DNA from: UBA5018 sp947463165
GTDB lineage: Bacteria; Cyanobacteriota; Cyanobacteriia; PCC-6307; Cyanobiaceae
DNA: 64,000 nt
NCBI GenBank assembly: GCA_943371245.1
Contig: CALRTY020000019.1
Span: 1 to 64,000 of the forward strand
Direction: 5' to 3'
This document shows, one piece after another, positions 8,577 to 17,093 of the stretch (position 1 is the stretch's first letter; each line of letters begins with the position of its first letter). A model generated the notes under the pieces. That model did not search any database and was not told where the DNA came from. It worked only from the letters and a program-made list of their open reading frames with translations. The translations under genes and the position numbers were made by a program.

Positions 8577-8939
8577 TCACTTGAGGCCCACCAGGGCCTT
8601 GATGGCGCCCACGAGGCTGTTGGTGCCCTTGCCGACGGCATTGTCGGGGCGGGTGCGCACGGTTACGTCGCCATTGACGCTGGTGCGGCAGCTGAGGCGG
8701 TAATTGGCGGGGCGATCGGCCAGGTACACCTCTTCGACATCGCTGCGGGGGGAGAGGTTTTTCATACCCTCCACCACTTCCACGACACAGGTGCCGCACT
8801 GGCCCAGGCCGCCGCAGTTGTTGAGGTTGTTCAGCCCCTTGTAGGGGTTGATTCCTGCATCGAGAGCAGCCTTGCGGAGATTGGCGCCCTCAATGCACCC
8901 GACCTGCTGTCCTTCCTGTTCAAAACGGATGGTGGGCAC
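8577..8939 (-). CDS. 2Fe-2S ferredoxin
   Basis: This 120-aa protein has an N-terminal beta-grasp ferredoxin fold. Cluster ligands are Cys42, Cys48 and Cys51 (NNCGGLGQCGTCVVEV) and Cys84 (YRLSCRTSVNG). A further 25-30 residues (about 95-120, GTNSLVGAIKALVGLK) extend past the usual end and may form an amphipathic helix. It should carry single electrons between soluble partners; the partner is unknown. The gene stands alone between the ArsC-like gene and a divergently transcribed methyltransferase. Confidence 0.85.
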   Translation of the reverse strand: MPTIRFEQEGQQVGCIEGANLRKAALDAGINPYKGLNNLNNCGGLGQCGTCVVEVVEGMKNLSPRSDVEEVYLADRPANYRLSCRTSVNGDVTVRTRPDNAVGKGTNSLVGAIKALVGLK

Positions 8940-8995
8940 GGCCTATCAAGGGGGGAATAATCCGGCCCAACCTACGTCACACGGGTCCCAGCGGG

Positions 8996-9041
8996 CCTGA
9001 ACCGGCCGGGGCCGCAATCCTGAACCGGCCGGGGCCGCAAT
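8996..9041. repeat. Perfect 23-bp tandem duplication ahead of the methyltransferase gene
   Basis: A 23-bp unit beginning CCTGAACCGGCCGG is present twice, head to tail (8996-9018 and 9019-9041), with no mismatch. It ends a few bases before the start codon at 9045/9048, so it forms the 5' leader of the methyltransferase mRNA. Perfect identity implies a recent event. Confidence 0.9.
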
Positions 9042-9047
9042 GCAGTG

Positions 9048-9776
9048 ATGGCAATCGCCACCGGCGCGTTCAGCCCAGGCTGCCTAAGCTGCCGCCACAG
9101 CGGCAAGCTTGCGGTGGCAGCTCCCCAGGGTTACGACCTGATCGTGCAGCGGCTGATACCTGGCTACGCCAGCCTGGCCCGCCTCGCTGTGGCCCTGCTC
9201 TCGGCTTCCCCATTGGCCTCGCTGCCGGGGGCGGCGGTGCTGGTGGCCGGCTGTGGCACCGGCGCGGAACTGGTGGAGGCCCGTTCCCAGCGCCCCGATT
9301 GGCAGCTCAGTGCCATCGATCCTTCGGCCGAGATGCTCGATGTGGCCAAGGCCCGGCTGGGCGGCGAGGGTATTGGCTGGCAGCAGACCACGGTGGAAGC
9401 GATGGGGGTTAGCGACCGGTTTGCCGGCGCCCTCTCGGTGTTGGTGCTTCAGTCTCTGCCGGATGACGGCACCAAGCTGGCTTTTTTAACCGCCCTGGCC
9501 CGCAGTTTGCGGCCCGGCGGACAGCTGGTGCTGGTGGATTTGATGGCCCCGGAGCGCTCCCCGCTGCTGGGCCAGGTGGAGGCGGCCTGGCTGGGCTTCC
9601 AGCGGGCCAGTGGCCTGGAGGCCTCGGAGGCAGAACTGGCCCCCTTTACCCAGGGGCTGTATCCGATCGGCGAGGCCCGCTTGACGGCCCTGGTGGAGGC
9701 AGCCGGTTTCGGTGATCCGGCCCGCATTTTCCAGGCCCTCAACTACGAGGGATTTTTGCTGCAGCGTCGCGCCTGA
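9048..9776 (+). CDS. Class I SAM-dependent methyltransferase
   Basis: The protein (242 aa from ATG 9048; GTG at 9045 is one codon earlier) has a Rossmann-type SAM fold: motif I VLVAGCGTGAELVEA, motif II LSAIDPSAEMLDVAKARL, and a post-motif LRPGGQLVLVDLM. The substrate cannot be told from sequence; relatives include small-molecule and quinone/tocopherol-type methyltransferases. The first 30 residues contain Cys-rich sequence (GCLSCRHSGK) that is not part of the fold and may not be translated if a later start is used. No Shine-Dalgarno is visible because the leader is a tandem duplication. Confidence 0.75.
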   Translation: MAIATGAFSPGCLSCRHSGKLAVAAPQGYDLIVQRLIPGYASLARLAVALLSASPLASLPGAAVLVAGCGTGAELVEARSQRPDWQLSAIDPSAEMLDVAKARLGGEGIGWQQTTVEAMGVSDRFAGALSVLVLQSLPDDGTKLAFLTALARSLRPGGQLVLVDLMAPERSPLLGQVEAAWLGFQRASGLEASEAELAPFTQGLYPIGEARLTALVEAAGFGDPARIFQALNYEGFLLQRRA

Positions 9777-9816
9777 GCCCAGCCCTGCGGGCTGCTTCCT
9801 GTGACAGCTGGCTGGT

Positions 9817-10341
9817 TCAGGCGTCGCTGGCGTTCAGGTGGGCCTGGATGCAGTGGTCGAGCAGTTCGGCCACGGCGCTGGCGTCGAGCCAACCGAGAAT
9901 GCGGGTGGGCCGGCCTTCCATGCTCTGGTAAGTGCGGAAGAACTCAGCCACCTCCTCCAATTGGTTGGGGGCAATTTGGCGGATAGATCTTATTCGTCCA
10001 GGGCTTAATCCAGCCTCCGGTACGCAGAGTAATTTGCCATCATGGACACCGCTGTCCACCATGTCGAGGATGCCAATGGGCCGCGAGCGGATTAAACAGC
10101 CGGCAAAGGTGGGCTCATCCATGATCACCATTGCATCCAATGGCGAGCCGTCTTCTGCTAGGGTATTAGGTACAAATCCGTAATCAAAAGGATAGCGCAC
10201 GGAGGAATGCAGCACTCTGTCTAGGGCCATCAAGCCCGCTTCAGGGTTGTATACATACTTGTTGCGACAGCCGGCCGGTATTTCCACCACTAAGTTCACC
10301 AGCCCTGGGCCCGGGGATGCCGGCAAGTTGCGTAGATCCAT
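9817..10341 (-). CDS. ppa: Inorganic pyrophosphatase, family I, with altered active-site residues
   Basis: This 174-aa protein matches family I soluble pyrophosphatase, which hydrolyses PPi to drive biosynthesis. E20, K28, R42 and Y54 align with E. coli E20, K29, R43 and Y55. The metal-binding loop reads DGSPLD (64-69) rather than DGDPLD, so the E. coli Asp67 position is Ser66. The Glu31 position is Val30 (NKYVY instead of KYE). The D97/D102/K104 set is kept in DMVDSGVHDGKLL. I recall the DGSPLD form in other picocyanobacteria, so at least that change may be lineage-wide. Activity may be altered. Confidence 0.85.
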   Translation of the reverse strand: MDLRNLPASPGPGLVNLVVEIPAGCRNKYVYNPEAGLMALDRVLHSSVRYPFDYGFVPNTLAEDGSPLDAMVIMDEPTFAGCLIRSRPIGILDMVDSGVHDGKLLCVPEAGLSPGRIRSIRQIAPNQLEEVAEFFRTYQSMEGRPTRILGWLDASAVAELLDHCIQAHLNASDA

Positions 10342-10375
10342 AGTGGTGCTGCCCTCGAAGTGGAAGGCCTGCCGA

Positions 10376-10861
10376 TCAGGCCGCTGGTCTTGATTGGTCT
10401 AGTTGATCGCGGCGAGCGCCCAGGTCGGTGGGGCCATGGTCTAGGGCGTCGAGGCGGCGACGAATCGCTTGCAATTCCTCCAGGATCAAGCTGAGCAGGT
10501 GCTGGTTGGCGGAGGATGGGGAGTTGAGCACCTCGATCGTCACCTCCTTGATCCTCAACACATCCCTGGCAAATCTGGCCACTTCGTTGGGGTGAAACAG
10601 CAGCGGATCTTTTTGATCACTGCGATATTCTGGATTTAGCTTGCGGGCGTCGAAGGGGGGATTGAGGACGCGAGGGTCGGTGTTGGTATAGCGGTAAACA
10701 GTTGCCCGGGAGCGGTTGATTGCTTTTTGGACGTCCTCAACGCTGACTAAATAATCGCCATGATCGTTGCTGATCAGCTCCAGCTCATCTGCGCCAATTC
10801 CGCCGCTGCCTGCCGATGGCCCAGCCCCTATCTGGCCGTCGAAGCTTGGGCTGGGTAACAT
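10376..10861 (-). CDS. Conserved cyanobacterial protein with a helix-turn-helix-like segment
   Basis: From ATG 10861 the protein is 161 aa; a TTG three codons earlier is possible. Residues about 35-75 (VEDVQKAINRSRATVYRYTN) resemble a MerR or resolvase-type helix-turn-helix. A C-terminal helix rich in Leu and Arg (LLSLILEELQAIRRRLDAL) looks like a short coiled coil for dimerisation. Similar small proteins are annotated as possible resolvases in picocyanobacteria, but no recombinase catalytic domain is present. Most likely a DNA-binding regulator, target unknown. Confidence 0.5.
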   Translation of the reverse strand: MLPSPSFDGQIGAGPSAGSGGIGADELELISNDHGDYLVSVEDVQKAINRSRATVYRYTNTDPRVLNPPFDARKLNPEYRSDQKDPLLFHPNEVARFARDVLRIKEVTIEVLNSPSSANQHLLSLILEELQAIRRRLDALDHGPTDLGARRDQLDQSRPAA

Positions 10862-10870
10862 GAGACGCAA

Positions 10871-11265
10871 ATTGGACTGCTGGGACAGGACGTTAGCAGA
10901 GGTTTCCGCTGCTTGCCACCGCTTTTGCGGCGATAGCTTTGACAGCTAAGGCGCTGACAGCCGCTGTTATGACAGCCACGTCTTTGAAGGCGAATGCTTT
11001 GGCGGCCACAGCTTTGGCAATCGCTGAGCTGATGGCTGCTGAGCTGATGGCTGTTGAGCTGGTGGCTGTTTAGCTGGTGGCTGTTCAGCTGATGGTTCCT
11101 GAGCTGATGGTCGCTTAGCTGCAAGCCACTGCTGTGGAAGCTGCTGCCCTGGCAATCGCCTTGCTGTTAGCTGCCGCGCTACCGCGCTTGGAGCTGCCGC
11201 GCTGAGAGCGGCGCGGCCAAAGCTGCTGCGGTGATAGCTTCCGCAATCCTGGCTAACTACTCACC
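10871..11265. other. Gap filled with GCTG-rich degenerate repeats
   Basis: The 395 bp between the HTH gene and proS hold no convincing gene. The centre (11026-11115) is a tandem array. The flanks (10920-11025 and 11116-11240) also carry loose variants of GACAGCT, TTTGGCGGC and GCTGCCGCG motifs, as if an older array had decayed. The proS promoter must lie in the last 50-100 bp; I see no clear -10. Confidence 0.6.
11026..11115. repeat. 15-bp degenerate tandem repeat, six units
   Basis: Units of the form GAGCTGATGGCTGTT run head to tail at 11026, 11041, 11056, 11071, 11086 and 11101, with 1-4 changes each, and fade out after 11116. The length of 15 keeps one frame open on the minus strand (NSHQL repeats), but that frame has no support as a gene. 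Confidence 0.85.
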
Positions 11266-13200
11266 ATGCGCGTTTCCCGCCTGATGCTGGTGACGCTGCG
11301 GGACGACCCGGCTGAGGCCGAGATTGTCTCCCATCGCCTGCTGCTGCGCGCTGGTTACATCCGTCGCATCAGTTCCGGTATCTACGCTTATCTGCCCCTG
11401 CTGTGGCGGGTTTTGCAGAAGATTTCTGCAATTGTGCGCCAGGAACTTAATGCCACCGGTGCCCTGGAAACCCTGTTGCCCCAGCTGCAACCCGCCGAGC
11501 TGTGGCAGAGCAGTGGCCGCTGGGCTGGCTACACGGCCGGCGAAGGGATCATGTTCCACCTGGTGGATCGCCAGGGCCGCGAACTTGGCCTGGGCCCCAC
11601 CCATGAGGAGGTGATCACCGCCCTGGCCGCCGACCTGCTGCGCAGTTATCGCCAGCTGCCGGTAAATCTATATCAAATACAAACTAAGTTTCGCGATGAA
11701 ATCAGGCCTCGTTTTGGCTTGATGCGGGGGCGGGAATTCATCATGAAGGATGGCTATTCCTTCCACTCAAGCGAAGAGTGTCTCAGGGCTACCTATGCCT
11801 CGATGGATCAGGTTTATCGGCGTATATTTGCCCGCTGCGGTCTGCGGGCCGTAGCCGTGGAGGCCGATAGCGGCGCCATCGGCGGTTCGGCCAGCCAGGA
11901 ATTCATGGTGACAGCCGCCGCCGGAGAAGACCTGATCCTCACCAGCGGCGACGGCAGCTACGCCGCCAACCAGGAGCGGGCGGTCTCCCTACCCTCAGCA
12001 GCCGTTCCCCTCGCCGCCTCCCCCCCCAGCGAGCTGGCCACCCCCGGCCAGAGCAGCATCGACGACCTCTGCGCCGCCCATGGTTTTGATCCCAGCCAGC
12101 TGGTCAAGGTGCTGTTGTTGATCGCTCGCTTTGGCCGGCAGCTGCAGCCGCTGCTGGTCTGCTTGCGCGGCGATCAACAACTCAACGAGGTGAAGCTCAC
12201 CAATGCCGTCAGTGCCGCCTGCGCCCCCCGCTACGGCCCGGTGCTGGAAATACAGCCGCTCACGGCCGCAACGCTCAAGGCCTGGGGGCTGCCCCATGGC
12301 CTGGGGGCGATCCCCTTCGGCTTCGTGGGTCCGCACCTGGCTGATCACCTGCTGCTGGCTGACCAGGGGCCGGAGGGGCAGGTCGGTGCCGAGGGTATGC
12401 GTGTCGATGCTGGCGGCGCCGGTGCCCTCCGGGATAACTCGCAGCCAGATTTGCAGTTGCTGCCCAGCTTTTTGCGGCTGGCCGATGCCACCGCCGCCGA
12501 GTTGGAGCGCTTTGTTTGCGGCGCCAATAGCGCCGACACCCACCTGGTGGGGGCCAGCTGGCAGCAGCTCTGCGCTTCAGCAGAGGGCGGCCCAGGGGCC
12601 CTGATGCCCCAGGTGCTGGACCTGCGCGCCGCCCAGCCCGGCGATCGCTGTGTACACGATCCCAGCCAGCAATTGCAGGCGGCCCGGGGTATTGAGGTGG
12701 GCCACATCTTCCAGTTGGGCCGCAAGTATTCCCAGGCCCTCAATGCCAACTTCACCAACGAGGCCGGCAGCGATGAACCCCTGTGGATGGGCTGCTACGG
12801 CATCGGCGTCTCCCGCTTGGCCCAGGCGGCGGTGGAGCAGCACCACGACGCCCAGGGCATCTGCTGGCCCCTGTCGATCGCGCCCTTTGAGTTGATCGTG
12901 GTGCCGGCCAACATCGCCGATGCGGTGCAGGCCGAGCTGGCGGAGCGGCTCTACGGCGAACTGCAGGCCGCTGGCATCGAGGTGCTGCTCGACGACCGCG
13001 GTGAGCGGGCGGGGGTGAAGTTCAAGGATGCCGACCTGCTGGGCATCCCCTGGCGCCTGGTGGTGGGCCGCGCCGCCGCCGAGGGGATCGTGGAGCTGGT
13101 GGAGCGGGCCACCGGCCACACCAGCCAGCTGCCGGCAGCGGAGATCAGCGCCACGCTGGTGCCCCGCATCCAGCAGCAGCGCTCGGGGCTGGCCCAGTAG
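11266..13200 (+). CDS. proS: Prolyl-tRNA synthetase
   Basis: This 644-aa class II aminoacyl-tRNA synthetase charges tRNA-Pro. Motif 1 lies near the start (ISSGIYAYLPLLWRVL), motif 2 is FRDEIRPRFGLMRGREF, and motif 3 is MGCYGIGVSRL. The bacterial-type insertion (editing) domain falls between about residues 240 and 430. The C-terminal anticodon-binding domain ends at VPRIQQQR. The protein is somewhat longer than the usual 570-600 aa. It heads the proS-psb27-purA-pfkB run seen in picocyanobacteria. Confidence 0.95.
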   Translation: MRVSRLMLVTLRDDPAEAEIVSHRLLLRAGYIRRISSGIYAYLPLLWRVLQKISAIVRQELNATGALETLLPQLQPAELWQSSGRWAGYTAGEGIMFHLVDRQGRELGLGPTHEEVITALAADLLRSYRQLPVNLYQIQTKFRDEIRPRFGLMRGREFIMKDGYSFHSSEECLRATYASMDQVYRRIFARCGLRAVAVEADSGAIGGSASQEFMVTAAAGEDLILTSGDGSYAANQERAVSLPSAAVPLAASPPSELATPGQSSIDDLCAAHGFDPSQLVKVLLLIARFGRQLQPLLVCLRGDQQLNEVKLTNAVSAACAPRYGPVLEIQPLTAATLKAWGLPHGLGAIPFGFVGPHLADHLLLADQGPEGQVGAEGMRVDAGGAGALRDNSQPDLQLLPSFLRLADATAAELERFVCGANSADTHLVGASWQQLCASAEGGPGALMPQVLDLRAAQPGDRCVHDPSQQLQAARGIEVGHIFQLGRKYSQALNANFTNEAGSDEPLWMGCYGIGVSRLAQAAVEQHHDAQGICWPLSIAPFELIVVPANIADAVQAELAERLYGELQAAGIEVLLDDRGERAGVKFKDADLLGIPWRLVVGRAAAEGIVELVERATGHTSQLPAAEISATLVPRIQQQRSGLAQ

Positions 13201-13235
13201 GCGCCACCTAGGATCCCGCCATCCGCACCCCGCCC

Positions 13236-13712
13236 ATGGCCAGCCTGTTCTCGTCGTTCCAGCGGTGGGTATCTCGCTGGTTGAACGCTGGCATGGGCTC
13301 CCTTGGAGTAAGCAGCCCGGGCATGGGCCGGGCGGTGGTTGGCCTCTGCCTGGTGCTTTGCCTGGTGCTCAGCGGCTGCAGTGGCGCCAACACGGCGATG
13401 ACCGGCAACTACGTGGAAGACACGGTGGCGGTGGCCAATTCGCTGCTCTCCACGATCTCCCTGGCTGCCAGCGATCCCGGCCGCTCCGAGGCTGAAACCG
13501 AGGCCCGCTCCTTGATCATGGACTACATGGCCCGCTACCGCCCGCGCCAGGCGGTGAATGGCCTGGGCTCGTTCACCACCATGCAGACGGCGCTCAACTC
13601 CCTGGCCGGCCACTACACCAACTATCCCAACCGCCCCCTGCCCGATGCCCTGAAGGAGCGGATTGGCAAGGAGCTGAAAAAGGCTGAGACCAACGTGGTG
13701 CGCGGCGCCTGA
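13236..13712 (+). CDS. psb27: Photosystem II assembly lipoprotein Psb27
   Basis: This 158-aa protein carries a signal peptide with a lipobox (VLCLVLSGCSG; Cys at about residue 48), then the four-helix Psb27 domain (VEDTVAVANSLLSTI, ARSLIMDYMARYR, FTTMQTALNSLAGHY). Psb27 binds CP43 on the lumenal side during PSII assembly and repair. The region ahead of the hydrophobic core is longer than usual, so translation may really start at the Met near residue 20 or 30. It follows proS by 35 bp and may be co-transcribed. Confidence 0.9.
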   Translation: MASLFSSFQRWVSRWLNAGMGSLGVSSPGMGRAVVGLCLVLCLVLSGCSGANTAMTGNYVEDTVAVANSLLSTISLAASDPGRSEAETEARSLIMDYMARYRPRQAVNGLGSFTTMQTALNSLAGHYTNYPNRPLPDALKERIGKELKKAETNVVRGA

Positions 13713-13738
13713 TCACCGGTTCGCTTCCGGCCCTGACA

Positions 13739-13761
13739 GCCCGTTTCTTTGACGAACGGGC
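13739..13761 (+). terminator. Hairpin after psb27
   Basis: GCCCGTT (13739-13745) pairs with AACGGGC (13755-13761) around a nine-base loop, 27 bp after the psb27 stop. There is no U tract, so this is a weak terminator or an mRNA 3' stabiliser at best. Confidence 0.3.
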
Positions 13762-13818
13762 CGGTGGTCTGAGAGGCTCTCAGGTTGTGCTCAGTAGCGG
13801 CTGCGGGCCGCGGTGTTC

Positions 13819-15132
13819 TTGGCCAATGTTGTCGTCATCGGTGCACAGTGGGGCGACGAGGGGAAGGGCAAGATCACCGATCTGCTGAGCCGCTCCGCCG
13901 ATGTGGTGGTGCGCTACCAGGGTGGTGTGAATGCCGGCCACACAATCGTGGTCGACAACAAGGTGCTCAAGCTGCACCTGATCCCCTCTGGAATTCTCTA
14001 TCCAGACACCACCTGTCTGATCGGCTCTGGCACGGTGGTCGACCCGAAGGTGATGCTGACCGAGCTGGACATGCTGGCCGCCAATGGCATCGGCATTCAG
14101 GGTCTGCGGCTGGCCTCCACGGCCCACGTGACCATGCCGTACCACCGGCTGCTCGACCTGGCCATGGAACAGCAGCGGGGCGATCGGCGCATCGGCACCA
14201 CCGGCCGGGGCATCGGCCCCACCTACGCCGATAAGTCGCAACGCAACGGCATTCGCATCCTCGACATCCTCGATGAGGCGCTGCTGCGCGATCGCCTCGC
14301 CGGCCCGCTGGCCGAGAAGAACGAGATTTTGCAAAAGCTCTACGGCCTCGAACCGCTGGATTTCGACAGCGTCGTGGCCGAATACATCGGCTACGGCCAG
14401 CGCCTGGCCCCCCACGTGGTGGACTGCACCAGGGCCATCCATCAGGCCGCCCGGGCCCGCAAGAACATCTTGTTTGAGGGGGCCCAGGGCACCCTGCTCG
14501 ATCTAGACCACGGCACCTACCCCTATGTCACCTCCTCCAATCCGGTGAGTGGCGGGGCCTGCATCGGCGCCGGCGTGGGCCCCACCCTGATCGATCGGGT
14601 GATCGGCGTGGCCAAGGCCTACACCACCAGAGTTGGTGAGGGGCCCTTCCCCACCGAGTTGCAGGGCAGCCTCAACGACCATCTCTGCGACCGGGGTGGC
14701 GAGTTCGGTACCACCACAGGCCGCCGCCGCCGCTGCGGTTGGTTTGACGGCGTGATCGGTCGCTATGCGGTGCAGGTGAATGGTTTGGATTGCCTGGCGA
14801 TCACCAAGCTCGACGTGCTCGATGAACTCGATCAGATTCAGGTTTGCGTGGCCTATGAGCTAGACGGCCAGCGCATCGAGTACTTCCCTAGCAGCGCAGA
14901 CGACTTTGCCCGCTGCAAGCCAATTTATGAGGCATTGCCCGGCTGGCAGACCTCCACGGCCGATTGCCGTGCCCTCGAGGATTTACCCGCCACGGCGATG
15001 AGCTACCTGCGCTTCCTGGCCGATCTGATGGAGGTGCCGATCGCGATCGTCTCCCTGGGGGCTGATCGGGATCAAACGATCGTGGTGGAAGACCCGATCC
15101 ACGGCCCCAAACGGGCCCTGCTCAGCGTCTGA
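13819..15132 (+). CDS. purA: Adenylosuccinate synthetase
   Basis: This protein makes adenylosuccinate from IMP and aspartate with GTP, the first step to AMP. The N-terminal GAQWGDEGKGK phosphate loop, VRYQGGVNAGHT, GRGIGPTYADKSQRNG and the C-terminal GADRDQTI block are all present. The family normally begins MANVVVIGAQWGDEG, so I place the start at TTG 13819-13821 (437 aa); a GTG two codons earlier is also open. Neither start has a clear Shine-Dalgarno. The gene lies 106 bp after psb27 and ahead of a PfkB kinase. Confidence 0.93.
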   Translation: MANVVVIGAQWGDEGKGKITDLLSRSADVVVRYQGGVNAGHTIVVDNKVLKLHLIPSGILYPDTTCLIGSGTVVDPKVMLTELDMLAANGIGIQGLRLASTAHVTMPYHRLLDLAMEQQRGDRRIGTTGRGIGPTYADKSQRNGIRILDILDEALLRDRLAGPLAEKNEILQKLYGLEPLDFDSVVAEYIGYGQRLAPHVVDCTRAIHQAARARKNILFEGAQGTLLDLDHGTYPYVTSSNPVSGGACIGAGVGPTLIDRVIGVAKAYTTRVGEGPFPTELQGSLNDHLCDRGGEFGTTTGRRRRCGWFDGVIGRYAVQVNGLDCLAITKLDVLDELDQIQVCVAYELDGQRIEYFPSSADDFARCKPIYEALPGWQTSTADCRALEDLPATAMSYLRFLADLMEVPIAIVSLGADRDQTIVVEDPIHGPKRALLSV

Positions 15133-15226
15133 GTGCCATCTGCCGCCAGCGCCATCTGCTTAGCCGGCGTCGCCAGTCCGCCGAGGTAGCAGCCTGGCTC
15201 AGTAACCGTGATCTTCCGCTCCCTTC

Positions 15227-16234
15227 ATGACCAGCCCAGCTGAGAAGCGCTTTGATGTCGTTGGCATCGGCAACGCCATCGTTGATGTACTGGTGCAGGC
15301 CGACGAGGGCTTCCTGCACGAGCATGGCCTCCATAAGGGCACCATGGCCCTGGTGGATGAGCGGCAAGCCGAGCTGCTTTACGCCAGCGTTGGCCCCGGC
15401 TTGGAGACCTCCGGCGGTTCGGCTGCCAATACCTTGGCCGGCATCGCCCAATTGGGTGGTAGGGCTGGATTTATTGGCCGCGTTCGCGATGACCAGCTGG
15501 GGGCCATCTTTGCCCATGACATTCGCTCGGTGGGTGCCCGCTTTGATACCCCCGCCGCCAGCAGTGGGCCCAGCACGGCCCGCTGTTTGATCCTGGTGAC
15601 CCCCGATGCCCAGCGCACCATGTGCACCTACCTGGGGGCCTCGGTGGGGTTGGATCCGGCCGATCTGGATCTGGATTTGGTAGCCCAAGCAAAACTTCTC
15701 TACCTTGAGGGCTATCTCTGGGATAGCGAAGCCGCCAAGCGGGCCTTCATCGCCGCCGCTGAGGTGGCCCGCGCCCATGGCGGCGAGGTGGCGTTGAGTC
15801 TCTCGGATGCCTTCTGCGTGGAACGCCACCGCGACAGCTTCCAGGAGCTGGTGGATGGCCACGTGGACATCCTGTTTGCCAACGAGACGGAGATATGTTC
15901 GCTATATCAAACCGACAGCTTTGAAGCGGCGCTTACCCAGGTGCGCGGTCGCTGCCGCATCGCAGCGCTCACCCGCAGTGAGCAGGGCTCTTTAATTCTT
16001 TGTGGCGACCAGACGATCAGCATCGCCGCCGTGCGGCTGGGGGAGCTGGTAGATACCACCGGGGCCGGCGATCTCTATGCGGCCGGTTTTTTACACGCCT
16101 ATACCCAGGGGCAGGATTTGGCCCGCTGCGGTGAACTCGGCTCCCTCTGTGCCGGCCAGGTGGTTACCCAACTGGGCCCGCGGCCCCAACAGTCCTTGCG
16201 GGAGCTGGTGGCCTCTCACCACCAGGCCGCCTAG
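15227..16234 (+). CDS. PfkB-family carbohydrate/nucleoside kinase (adenosine kinase-like)
   Basis: This 335-aa ribokinase-fold kinase has the N-terminal PfkB signature (GGSAANTLAGIAQLGGRAGFIG) and the C-terminal one (DTTGAGDLYAAGFLHAY), whose GAGD Asp is the catalytic base. Similar proteins are annotated as adenosine or sugar kinases; the neighbour purA makes a purine substrate plausible but unproven. Its TAG stop overlaps the stop of the convergent cobK in a shared CTAG. Confidence 0.85.
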   Translation: MTSPAEKRFDVVGIGNAIVDVLVQADEGFLHEHGLHKGTMALVDERQAELLYASVGPGLETSGGSAANTLAGIAQLGGRAGFIGRVRDDQLGAIFAHDIRSVGARFDTPAASSGPSTARCLILVTPDAQRTMCTYLGASVGLDPADLDLDLVAQAKLLYLEGYLWDSEAAKRAFIAAAEVARAHGGEVALSLSDAFCVERHRDSFQELVDGHVDILFANETEICSLYQTDSFEAALTQVRGRCRIAALTRSEQGSLILCGDQTISIAAVRLGELVDTTGAGDLYAAGFLHAYTQGQDLARCGELGSLCAGQVVTQLGPRPQQSLRELVASHHQAA

Positions 16235-17061
16235 GCCCCCGGCAGCTGCGCCAGCAGCTGCCCGCGCAGCTGCTCAAGTTGGGCGAGCAGTTCGGCCTCT
16301 GCCAGGCCCGTCATCCCCGCTGGATCGGTGGGCCGCTGCAGCAGCAGCAGTTCGCAGCCCTGGCTGGCCGCCAGCTGACGCCAGAGAGTTTCGGTGATGC
16401 CGCCCGATTGGCGGCAGAGGATCGCATCGATGCGCCAGCGGCGCAGCAGGGCGGCCAGCAGCGCCGCTTCGCCGCTGCCACCGGGCCTGAGGGGGGCCAG
16501 CCGCTGGGGCGCGATCCCCGCCGCCATCGCCCGCTGCAGCGCCTCGGGGTTTGGCAGCAGCCTGGCGTGGTGCAGGGCTCCGGGGCTGAGGGCCACCGCC
16601 TCGGCCAGTTGGCGGGCGCCAATCGCCAGCAGCAGCCGTTGGCCGGCCAGGCGGTGGTGGGCCAGAGCCTTCAAATTCACCAGCAGTCGATCGGCTGGGC
16701 TGCTGAGCAGGGGCCGCACCAGCCGCAACAGCAGCGGCTGGGCTTTCTGTTGCAGTGCTGCAGTTAGTTGGTGACTGATCTGGCTGGCAAAGGGATGGCT
16801 GGCATCCACCACGGCGGCATAGGGCTGGCCCTCCAGCGCCGCCGCCGCCAACCGCTGGCGGATGGCCTCGCTACCGGCCAGGGCACCTACCAGCAGGCGC
16901 TGGCGCCGATGGGCGCGATAGGCAAGGCTGGCCGCCTCGCTAACCACGCTCACCTCCAACCGCCAACCCCGCTCCAGTAGCTGGCTGGCAAGTCGCGGGC
17001 CCTCGCCGGTGCCGGCAATCAGCCACAGCCGCAATCGCTGGCGCCCGGCGGGGTCGTGCAT
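16231..17061 (-). CDS. cobK: Precorrin-6A/cobalt-precorrin-6A reductase
   Basis: From ATG 17061 the protein is 276 aa and begins LRLWLIAGTGEGPRLASQL, the nucleotide-binding start of CobK/CbiJ. YAAVVDASHPFASQIS is the conserved substrate-site block. It reduces the corrin ring precursor with NADPH in cobalamin synthesis. The frame is open to 17169, but the extra sequence is Pro/Ala-rich and overlaps the divergent ssb. The two starts are 32 bp apart, so the promoters overlap. The frame contains many Gln/Leu-rich stretches but is intact. Confidence 0.85.
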   Translation of the reverse strand: MHDPAGRQRLRLWLIAGTGEGPRLASQLLERGWRLEVSVVSEAASLAYRAHRRQRLLVGALAGSEAIRQRLAAAALEGQPYAAVVDASHPFASQISHQLTAALQQKAQPLLLRLVRPLLSSPADRLLVNLKALAHHRLAGQRLLLAIGARQLAEAVALSPGALHHARLLPNPEALQRAMAAGIAPQRLAPLRPGGSGEAALLAALLRRWRIDAILCRQSGGITETLWRQLAASQGCELLLLQRPTDPAGMTGLAEAELLAQLEQLRGQLLAQLPGA

Positions 17062-17093
17062 CAGGATGGGGGGAGGGATTGCAGGAGCGGGGC

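Noticed and set aside
10828..11124. Minus-strand ORF rich in NSHQL repeats
   Set aside because: It exists only because the 15-bp DNA array keeps one frame open; no start signal, no protein-like composition beyond the repeat.
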